NCBI RefSeq assembly: GCF_900105475.1
Contig: NZ_LT629777.1
Location: forward strand, 2,108,001-2,172,000
Direction: 5' to 3'
DNA: 64,000 nucleotides
DNA from: Pseudomonas asplenii
GTDB taxonomy: Bacteria; Pseudomonadota; Gammaproteobacteria; Pseudomonadales; Pseudomonadaceae
Within the stretch, counting starts at the first letter, position 1. Every line of letters begins with the position of its first letter. A program made the translations under genes and the position numbers. The notes under the pieces were generated by a model that saw nothing but the letters and a program-made list of their open reading frames with translations, was not told the origin of the DNA and did not search any database. This document shows, one piece after another, positions 28,071 to 36,879 of this stretch.

Positions 28071-28958
28071 TCAGCCGCGCCGGGTCAGCCCCATCTTTGC
28101 CCGCCCTTCGGCTGGAGTCAGAACGCGGGCGCCCAGGCGACTGAGAATTTCCGTAGCCCGCTCGACCAGTTGGCCGTTGGTTGCCAGCACACCCTTGTCC
28201 AACCACAGGTTGTCTTCCAGGCCAACCCGCACGTTGCCGCCCAGCAGCACTGCTTGTGCGGCCATCGGCATCTGCATGCGACCGATACCGAAGCCGGCCC
28301 ACACCGCGTCCGCTGGCAGGTTGTCGACCATGGCCTTCATGGTGGTGGTATCGGCCGGGGCGCCCCATGGGATGCCCAGGCACAGCTGGAACAGCGGGTT
28401 ATCGAGCAGGCCTTCCTTCATCATCTGCTTGGCGAACCACAGGTGGCCGGTGTCGAAAATTTCCAGCTCGGCCTTCACCCCCAACTCCTGGATGCGCTTG
28501 GCACCGGCACGCAGTTGCGCCGGGGTGGAGACATAAATGGTGTTGCCGTCGCCGAAATTGAGGGTGCCGCAATCCAGGGTGCAGATTTCCGGCAGCAGTT
28601 CCTCGACATGGGCCAGGCGGGTCAGCGGACCGACCAGGTCGGTGTTGGGACCGAACTCCATGGGGTTCTCGCCAGCGCCGATCTCCAGGTCGCCGCCCAT
28701 GCCGGCGGTGAGGTTGACGATGATGTCGACGTCGGCCTCACGGATGCGCTCCATCACTTCGCGGTACAGCGCCACGTCGCGGCTGAACTGACCGGTCTCG
28801 GGGTTGCGCACATGGCAGTGCACCACCGTGGCACCGGCCTTGGCCGCTTCGACGGCCGCAGCGGCGATCTGTTTGGGCGTGACCGGGACATGCGGGCTCT
28901 TGGCGCTGGTGTCGCCCGCACCGGTGAGTGCGCAGGTGATGATGACGTCGTGGTTCAT
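28071..28958 (-). CDS. cdhC: 3-Dehydrocarnitine:acetyl-CoA cleavage enzyme CdhC (BKACE family)
   Basis: 295 aa beta-keto acid cleavage enzyme (DUF849). The zinc-binding HxH lies in [14 protein letters not shown] (about residues 46-52), and the family segment [16 protein letters not shown] is near residue 230-250. It condenses dehydrocarnitine with acetyl-CoA, giving acetoacetate and betainyl-CoA for CdhB. It starts with ATG at 28958 behind AAGGAA. It sits in the caiX-cdhC-cdhA-cdhB series on the minus strand. Confidence 0.9.
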   Translation of the reverse strand: MNHDVIITCALTGAGDTSAKSPHVPVTPKQIAAAAVEAAKAGATVVHCHVRNPETGQFSRDVALYREVMERIREADVDIIVNLTAGMGGDLEIGAGENPMEFGPNTDLVGPLTRLAHVEELLPEICTLDCGTLNFGDGNTIYVSTPAQLRAGAKRIQELGVKAELEIFDTGHLWFAKQMMKEGLLDNPLFQLCLGIPWGAPADTTTMKAMVDNLPADAVWAGFGIGRMQMPMAAQAVLLGGNVRVGLEDNLWLDKGVLATNGQLVERATEILSRLGARVLTPAEGRAKMGLTRRG

Positions 28959-29030
28959 GATGCGGGTTCCTTACAGGCGTGGTGGTTCACACCGCAGCCG
29001 GTCAAGGCTGCGGGGAGTTATAGCGCGGGG

Positions 29031-29975
29031 TTACTGGCTGGTCAGTTGCAGGTTCTCGGCGGCCGGGCGGCCATCGAAGGTGGTCACGCCCTGCAGCCAG
29101 CGCGCCTTGTCCTGCGGGTGGTCCTTGAGCCACTGGCGGGCCGAGTCGAGGGGATCCTTGTGATCGAGCAGCGGTTGCATCATCCGGCTTTCGTCGGCGG
29201 CGCTGAAGGTCAGGTTGGTCAGCAACCGGTTGATATTCGGGCACTGCTCGGCGTAGTTCGGCGAGGTCACGGTCCAGACTGTCGCCATGCCTTCGTCCGG
29301 CCCCAGGGCGCCTTCGCTGCCACTGAGGTAGGTCATCTGCACGTTGACGTTCATCGGGTGCGGTGCCCAGCCGAAGAACACCACGGCTTCCTTGCGTCGT
29401 ACGGCGCGGTCGACGGCGGCGAGCATGCCGGCCTCGCTGGACTCCACCAACTGGAACTTGCCGAGGCCGAACTGGTTCTTGGCGATCATTGCCTTGATCT
29501 GCGTGTTGGCCCCCGAGCCCGGTTCGATGCCGTAGATCTTGCCGCCCAGTTCCTTCTGGAATTTGGCGATATCGGCGAAGGTCTTGAGGCCCTTGTCGGC
29601 CAGGTAGGTGGGCACGGCCAGAGTCGCGCGGGCGTCCTTGAGGCTCGGCTCGGCCAGCACCTTGACCTGTTTGGCGTCGACGAACGGGGTGATGGTCTGG
29701 GTCATCAGCGGGTTCCAGTAGCCGAGGAACAGGTCCAGGCGCTGGTCGCGGATGCCGGCGAAGATGATCTGCTGGGAGGCGCTGGTCTGTTTTACCTGGT
29801 AGCCGAGTCCGTCGAGCAGCACCTGGGTCATGGCGCTGGTGGCGATCACGTCGGTCCAGTTGACCACACCGAGGCGGACGTTCTGACAGGAGGCCTGGTC
29901 GGCGGCCATCACGCTGGTACTCAAGAGTGCGGCGCCGGTGAGTGCGAGAGCACAGCGGCTGATCAGTCGTTTCAT
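29031..29975 (-). CDS. caiX: Carnitine-binding periplasmic protein CaiX
   Basis: 314 aa OpuAC-type binding protein with a signal peptide ending near residue 24 (STSVMAADQ). It is clearly paralogous to CbcX in this window (shared VxWTDVIATSA, YGIEPGSGAN, ESSEAGML, GWAPHPMN). No permease or ATPase is adjacent; in P. aeruginosa CaiX delivers carnitine to CbcWV, whose homologues lie 10 kb away. The start at 29975 has GAGGAA at a spacing of 8. It is divergent from cdhR. Confidence 0.9.
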   Translation of the reverse strand: MKRLISRCALALTGAALLSTSVMAADQASCQNVRLGVVNWTDVIATSAMTQVLLDGLGYQVKQTSASQQIIFAGIRDQRLDLFLGYWNPLMTQTITPFVDAKQVKVLAEPSLKDARATLAVPTYLADKGLKTFADIAKFQKELGGKIYGIEPGSGANTQIKAMIAKNQFGLGKFQLVESSEAGMLAAVDRAVRRKEAVVFFGWAPHPMNVNVQMTYLSGSEGALGPDEGMATVWTVTSPNYAEQCPNINRLLTNLTFSAADESRMMQPLLDHKDPLDSARQWLKDHPQDKARWLQGVTTFDGRPAAENLQLTSQ

Positions 29976-30072
29976 GCGGGTTTCCTCGGCAGATTGTTGT
30001 TGTCGGTTCCGGCGTCTGATGCGCCGTTGATGCTCAAGTTACTCAGCTTGGCATGCCTGAAAACGCACTGTG

Positions 30073-30098
30073 GCGACCGACTCTTGCACAGCGGCGAC
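30073..30098 (-). promoter_or_regulatory. Two GCGAC elements 21 bp apart, candidate CdhR sites
   Basis: GCGAC at 30073-30077 and at 30094-30098 (GTCGC on the minus strand, facing caiX) are in phase at 21 bp. They lie about 100 bp upstream of caiX in the caiX-cdhR gap. The sequence and spacing match the GTCGC repeats near cbcX and gbcA, so a GlxA-type regulator (CdhR or GbdR) is a plausible binder. Confidence 0.4.
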
Positions 30099-30169
30099 CC
30101 GTCCTCTTGTCGCCATCGACGAACTGGCGTATCACAGCGACAACGCTGCCCGTCTTGCGAGTGCGCTCC

Positions 30170-31114
30170 ATGTCCCAGGATCTCTATTTCTTGCTGATGC
30201 CGGGTTTCTCGGCGATGGGTTTCATCTCGGCGGTCGAACCGCTGCGCGTGGCCAATCGCTTTCGTGGCGAGTTGTATCGCTGGCATGTGTTGAGCGCCGA
30301 CGGCGGTGCGGTACTGGCGAGCAACGGCATGTCGGTCAACGCCGATGCCGCGCTGGAGTCATTGAAGAAGGGCGCGACCCTGCTGGTGGTCGCCGGCTTC
30401 GAGCCGCTGAAATTCGTTACCCCGACGCTGCAGCACTGGTTGCGCCGCCTGGATGCCGAGGGTGTCACTCTCGGTGGGATCGACACCGGCAGCGTGGTAC
30501 TGGCCGAGGCCGGCCTGCTCGAAGGTCACCGGGTGACGTTGCACTGGGAAGCCCTGGAGGCGTTCAAGGAATCTTATCCCCAACTGACAGTGACGCAGGA
30601 ACTGTTCGAGATCGACCGTCGGCGTATCACCTGCGCGGGCGGTACGGCGTCGATCGACATGATGCTCGACCTGATCGGCCAGGCCCACGGCCCGGAACTG
30701 GCGATCCAGGTCTCGGAGCAGTTCGTGCTCGGGCGTATTCGACCGCGCAAGGATCACCAGCGCATGCAGATCGCCACGCGCTACGGCATCAGCAACAAAA
30801 AGCTGGTGCAGGTGATCGGCGAGATGGAACAGCACATGGAGCCGCCGTTGAGCACCCTGGAGCTGGCGCAGTCGATCAAGGTCACGCGGCGGCAATTGGA
30901 GCGGTTGTTCCGCCTCTATCTCAAGGACACCCCGAGCAACTTCTACCTGGGCCTGCGCCTGGAGAAAGCCCGACAACTGCTGCGCCAGACCGACATGAGC
31001 GTGCTGGAAGTGAGCATCGCCAGCGGGTTCGAATCGCCGTCGTATTTCACCCGTAGCTACCGGGCCCGGTTTGCCCAGTGCCCGCGCGAGGACCGTCGGA
31101 CGCTCAAGGCCTAG
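30170..31114 (+). CDS. cdhR: Carnitine-responsive activator CdhR (GlxA/AraC family)
   Basis: 314 aa, paralogous to GbdR: a DJ-1/PfpI-like sensor (about 1-170) and an AraC helix-turn-helix (about 215-310, TLELAQSIKVTRRQLERLFRLYLKDTPSNFYLGLRL). At the elbow position where GbdR has Cys, this protein has Asp (GGIDTGSVVLAEAG). The start MSQDLYFLLMPGFS at 30170 gives the family length; the frame is open back to 30053. In P. aeruginosa CdhR activates the carnitine operon; here it is divergent from caiX-cdhCAB. Confidence 0.9.
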   Translation: MSQDLYFLLMPGFSAMGFISAVEPLRVANRFRGELYRWHVLSADGGAVLASNGMSVNADAALESLKKGATLLVVAGFEPLKFVTPTLQHWLRRLDAEGVTLGGIDTGSVVLAEAGLLEGHRVTLHWEALEAFKESYPQLTVTQELFEIDRRRITCAGGTASIDMMLDLIGQAHGPELAIQVSEQFVLGRIRPRKDHQRMQIATRYGISNKKLVQVIGEMEQHMEPPLSTLELAQSIKVTRRQLERLFRLYLKDTPSNFYLGLRLEKARQLLRQTDMSVLEVSIASGFESPSYFTRSYRARFAQCPREDRRTLKA

Positions 31115-31132
31115 CGGTGTCCCTGTCGGGGG

Positions 31133-31549
31133 TTACTGCTTCAAAAGCGCCGCACAGGCCGTCTTGTAGGCTTCGTGCTGATACTTGTTCAGCGTCCCCG
31201 GCAATTCGAAGCCGTGCTTCTTGTGCTGGGCGTTGACGGTCTGCGGCGACAGCAGCGTCACCTCGCAGTGATCCAGCAACTGCAGGATCCCTTCGATCTT
31301 GAAGGTGATCGGCCCACCGGCGAATTCGCCTTTCTTGCTGCGTTTCTTGATCACGATCCGCGTGATGCCATTGGCCTCGACAAACGCCCGCAATTGCGCC
31401 GCAAACGCCTTGACGCCCGCCGCGTCCTCATCGTCATCCAGGCCGAGCTTCTTGATGGCGACAGCTACATGTTCCGGGTTTGCGCCTTGCAGGCCGGCGA
31501 GGGCGAAGATGGCTTCGCTGCCCTTGATTTCAATACCGCAGATAGTCAT
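31133..31549 (-). CDS. DUF3010 family protein
   Basis: 138 aa soluble protein. The opening TICGIEIKGSEAIFALA and VKKRSKKGEFAGG-like central block (here VIKKRSKKGEFAGGPITFKIEGI) match the DUF3010 family, which has an RNase H-like look but no proven activity. ATG at 31549 behind AAGGA. It converges with cdhR (18-bp gap). No functional link to the carnitine genes is evident. Confidence 0.75.
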   Translation of the reverse strand: MTICGIEIKGSEAIFALAGLQGANPEHVAVAIKKLGLDDDEDAAGVKAFAAQLRAFVEANGITRIVIKKRSKKGEFAGGPITFKIEGILQLLDHCEVTLLSPQTVNAQHKKHGFELPGTLNKYQHEAYKTACAALLKQ

Positions 31550-31601
31550 TTGAGTCCTTGGGGGGGAGTTGGCAAGGTTGAAGCAAGCCCTCTATAGAAG
31601 G

Positions 31602-32378
31602 TCAATGCATGCTGTTACGCAAGTCCAGCATGATCTTGTCGAAGTGGTCGACCCGGATGATGCCCAGCCTGGGGAACTCGAAGTCGAGAATCACGTAGAG
31701 CACACAGACCATCACCAGTGCATAACCGAAGATATGCAGCCAGTTGTGTCGGACGCTGCCGGCCATGCCGTAGCCGATGAACAGTGCGCTGACCTGGGTC
31801 AGGGCGATCAGCATCAGGTAGATGATCAGCGGCGGGTGGGTTTCCAGGGCGACGCTGCGGGTGGTGGTGATGTCGATCATCGCGTTGAGCGCCTGCAAGA
31901 GGCTGACGCCCAGGGTCGGTGTCGGCATTTGCTGCAAACCGGTAATCGCCTGTTTCCAGATATCCAGTTGCAGGGCGTTGGCCTGGGCGCTTTCCTGGCT
32001 GGCCAGGTCGATTTCGCTCAGGTCGCGGTAGTAGGCGATGCGCGCGTCGAGGTAGTCGCGAAAGGCCTGGCGCAGGACCGGCTGGCTGGCCGCCGGCAGC
32101 AGGTCCAGGCGTAGCCAGGCGGTGCCTATGGCATTGGTTTCCTCGACGATCAGTGTGCGCCGGGTGTCCATGCGCGTGGCCGCGCCGGAGAAGGTGAAGG
32201 CGATCAGCAGCGCCAGCAGGCCGAACACCGCGCCTTCGATGGCGCCGATGCCGGTGCGTGCGCCCTCGGGATCAGCGGCCAGATGGCGCGCGCCGACCCG
32301 CCGACCGATCTCGATGAACAGCACGATGGCGATGAAAATGAGGCAGGCATACAGCGGAATGGCTGAAAGTGAGCGCAT
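31602..32378 (-). CDS. DUF4239-type (bestrophin-like) membrane protein
   Basis: 258 aa with two N-terminal helices (about 5-25 and 45-70) and two C-terminal helices (about 183-230). Between them is a helical cytosolic or periplasmic region beginning DTRRTLIVEETNAIGTAWLRLDLLP, the recognisable DUF4239 signature. Channel activity is only suggested by the remote bestrophin resemblance. ATG at 32378 behind GAGGA. It appears to stand alone. Confidence 0.75.
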   Translation of the reverse strand: MRSLSAIPLYACLIFIAIVLFIEIGRRVGARHLAADPEGARTGIGAIEGAVFGLLALLIAFTFSGAATRMDTRRTLIVEETNAIGTAWLRLDLLPAASQPVLRQAFRDYLDARIAYYRDLSEIDLASQESAQANALQLDIWKQAITGLQQMPTPTLGVSLLQALNAMIDITTTRSVALETHPPLIIYLMLIALTQVSALFIGYGMAGSVRHNWLHIFGYALVMVCVLYVILDFEFPRLGIIRVDHFDKIMLDLRNSMH

Positions 32379-32535
32379 ACGAAAATCCTCTGATTATCGT
32401 GATCGACTCGCCTGTACAGCCAGTTCAGGGCGTGAGTTGCTGCCTATCAGTTAAGTTTCGTCGTGGGGCTTGTCAAGGCGCTGGCCGCAAACGGCCAGGC
32501 CGGATCGGGCAGCGACCTGTCGTTACCCATGCGCG

Positions 32536-32937
32536 TCATTCCTGCAGCAGCGATTCGAGAAACTCCGAGCGCTCGTCGCTCTTGCTCGCCAGGCAGTCGT
32601 TCAGGTCGATGTTGTACGGCTTGCTGCCGATCTTGGCCGGCAGCGGCGCGATGGCACAGTCGGCGTCGCGCGACTGGGTCCAGAGCTGCTGGGCTTTTTG
32701 CAGGCGGGCGGTGATATCGGCCTGCTCGGCTTTCTTGCTCGCGTATTGCGACGTCACCCGATCCAGCAAGGCCTGGAAGTTTTCCTTGAGCAACTGATCG
32801 GCGGTGTTTTTGTTGTAGGTGGCGCATTCCAGGGTCTGCTGGTCGTCCGCAACCGCGTCGCACGGCGAGGTGTCGGTGTCTTCGGCCGCATGAACACCCA
32901 CGCTGACAAGGGCCAAGGCCAGGAAAATCGATTTCAT
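32536..32937 (-). CDS. LprI-like (DUF1311) secreted protein
   Basis: 133 aa with a signal peptide (MKSIFLALALVSVGVHA). The mature part has paired Cys residues (SPCDAV, LECATYN, DADCAIAP, LNDCLASK) and the DUF1311 pattern AQQLWTQSRDADC. LprI-type proteins inhibit lysozyme in Mycobacterium; in Pseudomonas the function is not established. It starts with ATG at 32937 behind AGGA. It is divergent from the dgc operon. Confidence 0.75.
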   Translation of the reverse strand: MKSIFLALALVSVGVHAAEDTDTSPCDAVADDQQTLECATYNKNTADQLLKENFQALLDRVTSQYASKKAEQADITARLQKAQQLWTQSRDADCAIAPLPAKIGSKPYNIDLNDCLASKSDERSEFLESLLQE

Positions 32938-33182
32938 TACGGCGTCCTGAAGCTGATAGGGGAACGGTCAACGGCAATTCTGTCTCAAGCCGAATGCAAA
33001 GAATAGTCGTACAACGATAAGTGCTTGAGCCTACTGTCTTGATGCCCTTTGTCGCGGATTGACGCTTTCGGCAATTCCCCTGTCGTTTTTGCACCCGGCT
33101 CCGACATGGCCTGGGCATATGCTGGGTCCAAAGCGCCGGCAGACGATTCGGCGCATGAATCGCCTAAAAAGGGGACAGCCTG

Positions 33183-34160
33183 ATGAGCCCAGCCGAGTTA
33201 CACGCCGACAGCATCGTTATCGACGGGCTGATCATTGCCAAATGGAACCGCGAACTGTTCGAAGACATGCGCAAGGGTGGGCTGACCGCCGCCAACTGCA
33301 CCGTGTCGGTCTGGGAAGGCTTCCAGGCCACCGTCAACAGCATCGCTGCCAGCCAGAAGCTGATTCGCGAGAACAGCGACCTGGTGATGCCGGTACGCAC
33401 CACCGCCGACATCCGCAAGGCCAAGGAACTGGGCAAGACCGGCATCCTCTTCGGCTTCCAGAACGCCCATGCGTTCGAGGATCAGATCGGCTACGTGGAG
33501 ATCTTCAAGCAGCTCGGCGTGGGCATCGTGCAGATGTGCTACAACACCCAGAACCTGGTCGGCACCGGCTGCTACGAGCGTGACGGCGGTCTGTCGGGCT
33601 TCGGTCGCGAGATCGTCGCCGAGATGAACCGTGTCGGTATCATGTGCGACCTGTCCCACGTCGGTTCCAAGACCAGCGAGGAAGTCATCCTCGAATCGAA
33701 GAAGCCGGTGACCTACTCGCACTGCCTGCCTTCGGGCCTGAAAGAGCACCCGCGCAACAAGTCCGACGCGGAACTGAAATTCATCGCCGACCATGGCGGT
33801 TTCGTCGGCGTGACCATGTTCGCGCCGTTCCTGGCCAAGGGCATCGAATCGACCATCGACGATTACGCCGAAGCCATCGAGTACGTGATGAATATCGTCG
33901 GCGAAGACGCCATCGGCATTGGCACCGACTTCACCCAGGGCCATGGCCAGGAGTTCTTCGAGTACCTGACCCATGACAAGGGCTACGCCCGCCGTCTGAC
34001 CAGCTTCGGCAAGATCATCAACCCGCTGGGTATCCGCACCGTGGGCGAGTTCCCCAACCTCACCGAGACCCTGCTCAAGCGCGGTCACAGCGAGCGCGTG
34101 GTGCGCAAGATCATGGGCGAGAACTGGGTCAACGTGCTCAAGGACGTCTGGGGCGAGTAA
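33183..34160 (+). CDS. Membrane-dipeptidase (M19) homologue with altered metal site, dgc operon
   Basis: 325 aa, peptidase M19 fold. The later active-site blocks are present (CDLSHVGSKTSEEV, YSHCLPSG, GIGTDFTQGHGQEF). The first zinc motif HxD (normally DGHND near the N-terminus) reads IDGLIIAKWN here, and the bridging Glu of IEG is Gln (FGFQNAHAF), so ordinary binuclear dipeptidase chemistry is doubtful. It starts the operon at ATG 33183 (AAGGGG upstream) and corresponds to PA5396 in P. aeruginosa, upstream of dgcA. It probably acts on a betaine-pathway metabolite; the substrate is unknown. Confidence 0.85.
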   Translation: MSPAELHADSIVIDGLIIAKWNRELFEDMRKGGLTAANCTVSVWEGFQATVNSIAASQKLIRENSDLVMPVRTTADIRKAKELGKTGILFGFQNAHAFEDQIGYVEIFKQLGVGIVQMCYNTQNLVGTGCYERDGGLSGFGREIVAEMNRVGIMCDLSHVGSKTSEEVILESKKPVTYSHCLPSGLKEHPRNKSDAELKFIADHGGFVGVTMFAPFLAKGIESTIDDYAEAIEYVMNIVGEDAIGIGTDFTQGHGQEFFEYLTHDKGYARRLTSFGKIINPLGIRTVGEFPNLTETLLKRGHSERVVRKIMGENWVNVLKDVWGE

Positions 34161-34190
34161 GTCCCGCCCCCATCCGCTTTCGATATTTCC

Positions 34191-34213
34191 CCCTGCGCGC
34201 CGGTCGCGCAGGG
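34191..34213 (+). other. Hairpin between the M19 homologue and the DUF5943 gene
   Basis: A perfect 9-bp stem, CCCTGCGCG (34191-34199) with CGCGCAGGG (34205-34213), no U-tract. It is inside the operon and could be a partial terminator or an RNA-processing/stability element. Confidence 0.45.
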
Positions 34214-34256
34214 CGTACGCGGCCTGCCGCAAACAATGAATTCTGGAGTGTTTCCC

Positions 34257-34787
34257 ATGGCTAAAATCGCCCCGCAACTGCCCATCGAAGTCGACAGCGA
34301 AACCGGTGTCTGGACCAGCGATGCGTTGCCGATGCTCTACGTGCCACGCCATTTCTTCGTCAACAACCACATGGGCATCGAAGAAGTGCTGGGCGCCGAA
34401 GCCTATGCCGAAATTCTCTACAAGGCTGGCTACAAGTCCGCCTGGCACTGGTGTGAAAAGGAAGCCGAATGCCACGGCCTCGAAGGCGTCGCGGTGTTCG
34501 AGCACTACATGAAGCGCCTGTCGCAGCGCGGCTGGGGCCTGTTCAAGATCCAGGACATCGACCTCGACAAGGGCACGGCCAGCGTCAAGCTCGAGCACTC
34601 GGCGTTCGTCTACGTCTACGGCAAGGTCGGGCGCAAGGTCGACTACATGTTTACCGGCTGGTTCGCCGGTGCCATGGACCAGATCCTCGCCGCCCGTGGC
34701 AGCCAGATCCGCACCGTGGCCGAGCAGGTCTATGGCGGTTCCGAAGAGGGCCACGATGATGGCCTGTTCACCGTCAAGCCGCTGTAA
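34257..34787 (+). CDS. DUF5943 protein of the dimethylglycine operon
   Basis: 176 aa, soluble. It has a DUF5943 region with a faint 4-vinyl-reductase (V4R)-like look: N-terminal YVPRHFFVNNHMGIEEVLG, Trp/Cys-rich AWHWCEKEAECHG, and a tail VGRKVDYMFTGWFAGAMDQIL. The ATG at 34257 has GGAG at a spacing of 8. It is between the M19 homologue and dgcA with only 15 bp to dgcA, the same place as PA5397. V4R domains bind small ligands, so a metabolite-binding or chaperone role for DgcA is conceivable; I do not assign one. Confidence 0.75.
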   Translation: MAKIAPQLPIEVDSETGVWTSDALPMLYVPRHFFVNNHMGIEEVLGAEAYAEILYKAGYKSAWHWCEKEAECHGLEGVAVFEHYMKRLSQRGWGLFKIQDIDLDKGTASVKLEHSAFVYVYGKVGRKVDYMFTGWFAGAMDQILAARGSQIRTVAEQVYGGSEEGHDDGLFTVKPL

Positions 34788-34802
34788 GTCGAGGATCGAA
34801 CC

Positions 34803-36863
34803 ATGGCTTTCGAAGCAATGTTCCAGCCGATCCAGATCGGCAAGCTGACCATCCGCAACCGTGTGCTCAGTACCGCCCACGCCGAGGTGTATGCCACCGA
34901 CGGCGGGATGACCACTGACCGTTACGTGAAGTACTACGAGGAAAAGGCCAAGGGCGGTATCGGCCTGGCGATCTGCGGCGGTTCGTCGGTGGTCGCCATC
35001 GACAGCCCGCAGCAGTGGTGGAGTTCGGTGAACCTGTCCACCGACCGCATCATCCCGCACTTCCAGAACCTGGCCGATGCCATGCACAAGCATGGCGCCA
35101 AGATCATGATCCAGATTACCCACATGGGCCGTCGCTCGCGTTGGGACGGCTATCACTGGCCGACCCTGATGTCGCCCTCGGGCGTGCGTGAGCCGGTGCA
35201 CCGTGCCACCTGCAAGACCATCGAGCCTGAAGAGATCTGGCGGGTGATCGGCAACTACGCCCAGGCTGCACGCCGGGCGAAGGAAGGCGGCCTGGATGGC
35301 GTCGAGCTGTCCGCCGTGCACCAGCACATGATCGACCAGTTCTGGAGCCCGCGGGTCAACAAGCGTACCGACGAATGGGGCGGCAGCTTCGAGGGCCGGA
35401 TGAAGTTCGGCCTGGAAGTGCTCAAGGCCGTGCGCAAGGAAGTCGGTGACGATTTCTGCGTCGGCATGCGTATCTGCGGTGACGAGTTCCACCCGGACGG
35501 CCTGTCCCACGAGGACATGAAGCAGATCGCCAAGTACTACGACGACACCGGCATGCTCGACTTCATCGGCGTGGTCGGCTCGGGTTGCGACACCCACAAC
35601 ACCCTGGCCAACGTCATCCCGAACATGAGCTTCCCGCCGGAGCCGTTCCTGCACCTGGCTGCCGGCATCAAGGAAGTGGTCAAGGTCCCGGTGCTGCACG
35701 CGCAGAACATCAAGGACCCGAACCAGGCCACCCGTATCCTCGAAGGCGGCTACGTGGACATGGTCGGTATGACCCGTGCGCACATCGCCGACCCGCACCT
35801 GATCGCCAAGATCAAGATGGGCCAGGTCGACCAGATCAAGCAGTGTGTCGGCGCCAACTACTGCATCGACCGCCAGTATCAAGGGCTGGATGTGCTGTGC
35901 ATCCAGAACGCCGCGACCTCCCGTGAATACATGGGCGTGCCGCATATCATCGAGAAAACCACGGGTGCCAAGCGCAAGGTGGTCATCGTCGGCGCCGGCC
36001 CTGCCGGTATGGAAGCCGCCCGGGTCGCTGCCGAGCGTGGTCACGAGGTGACCCTGTTCGAGAAGAAGGACAGCATCGGCGGGCAGATCACCACGGCGTC
36101 CAAGGCGCCGCAGCGTGACCAGATCGCCGGGATCACCCGCTGGTTCCAGCTGGAGTTGGCGCGGCTGAAGGTCGACCTGCGTCTGGGCACTGCCGCCGAC
36201 GCGGCAACCATCCTCGACCTGCGTCCGGACATCGTCGTGCTGGCCGTCGGCGGCCATCCGAACCTGGAGCAGAACGAACACTGGGGCGCTGCCGAAGGGC
36301 TGGTGGTCAGCAGTTGGGACGTGCTCGACGGCAAGGTCGCACCGGGCAAGAACGTGCTGGTCTACGACACCATCTGCGAATTCACCGGCATGTCGGTGGC
36401 CGACTTCCTGGCCGACAAGGGCAGCCAGGTCGAAATCGTCACCGATGACATCAAGCCGGGCGTGGCGATTGGTGGTACGTCGTTCCCGACCTACTACCGC
36501 AGCATGTACCCGAAAGAAGTGATCATGACCGGCGACATGATGCTGGAGAAGGTCTATCGCGAGGGCGACAAGCTGGTGGCGGTGCTGGAGAACGAATACA
36601 CCGGTGCCAAGGAAGAGCGAGTGGTCGACCAGGTGGTGGTGGAGAACGGTGTGCGGCCGGACGAAGCGCTCTACTACGGGCTCAAGGACGGTTCGCGCAA
36701 CAAGGGCCAGATTGATGTCGAGGCGTTGTTCGCGATCCAGCCGCAGCCATGCCTGAGCCAGCCTGGCGACGGTTATCTGCTGTTCCGTATCGGCGACTGC
36801 GTGGCTCAGCGCAACACGCATGCGGCGATCTACGATGCCCTGCGCCTGTGCAAGGATTTCTAA
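34803..36863 (+). CDS. dgcA: Dimethylglycine demethylase subunit DgcA
   Basis: 686 aa, built like trimethylamine dehydrogenase and 2,4-dienoyl-CoA reductase: an N-terminal FMN TIM barrel (about 1-340), an Fe-S cysteine stretch, then an FAD/NAD(P) domain beginning KRKVVIVGAGPAGMEAARVAAERG (about 397). It oxidises dimethylglycine to sarcosine with release of a C1 unit. The Fe-S ligands are C348, C354 and C366; the usual second Cys is Ala351. ATG at 34803 behind GAGGA. Third gene of the dgc operon; a REPIN separates it from dgcB. Confidence 0.92.
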   Translation: MAFEAMFQPIQIGKLTIRNRVLSTAHAEVYATDGGMTTDRYVKYYEEKAKGGIGLAICGGSSVVAIDSPQQWWSSVNLSTDRIIPHFQNLADAMHKHGAKIMIQITHMGRRSRWDGYHWPTLMSPSGVREPVHRATCKTIEPEEIWRVIGNYAQAARRAKEGGLDGVELSAVHQHMIDQFWSPRVNKRTDEWGGSFEGRMKFGLEVLKAVRKEVGDDFCVGMRICGDEFHPDGLSHEDMKQIAKYYDDTGMLDFIGVVGSGCDTHNTLANVIPNMSFPPEPFLHLAAGIKEVVKVPVLHAQNIKDPNQATRILEGGYVDMVGMTRAHIADPHLIAKIKMGQVDQIKQCVGANYCIDRQYQGLDVLCIQNAATSREYMGVPHIIEKTTGAKRKVVIVGAGPAGMEAARVAAERGHEVTLFEKKDSIGGQITTASKAPQRDQIAGITRWFQLELARLKVDLRLGTAADAATILDLRPDIVVLAVGGHPNLEQNEHWGAAEGLVVSSWDVLDGKVAPGKNVLVYDTICEFTGMSVADFLADKGSQVEIVTDDIKPGVAIGGTSFPTYYRSMYPKEVIMTGDMMLEKVYREGDKLVAVLENEYTGAKEERVVDQVVVENGVRPDEALYYGLKDGSRNKGQIDVEALFAIQPQPCLSQPGDGYLLFRIGDCVAQRNTHAAIYDALRLCKDF

Positions 36864-36879
36864 CGGCTTGCACATAACC

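Noticed and set aside
27954..30197. 747-codon plus-strand frame
   Set aside because: It is antisense to cdhC and caiX and includes a REPIN; it has no recognisable domain.
33198..36875. 1225-codon open frame on the minus strand
   Set aside because: It is exactly antisense to the M19, DUF5943 and dgcA genes. It is His/Val/Gly-rich with no motif and is produced by high-GC codon bias of the real plus-strand genes.
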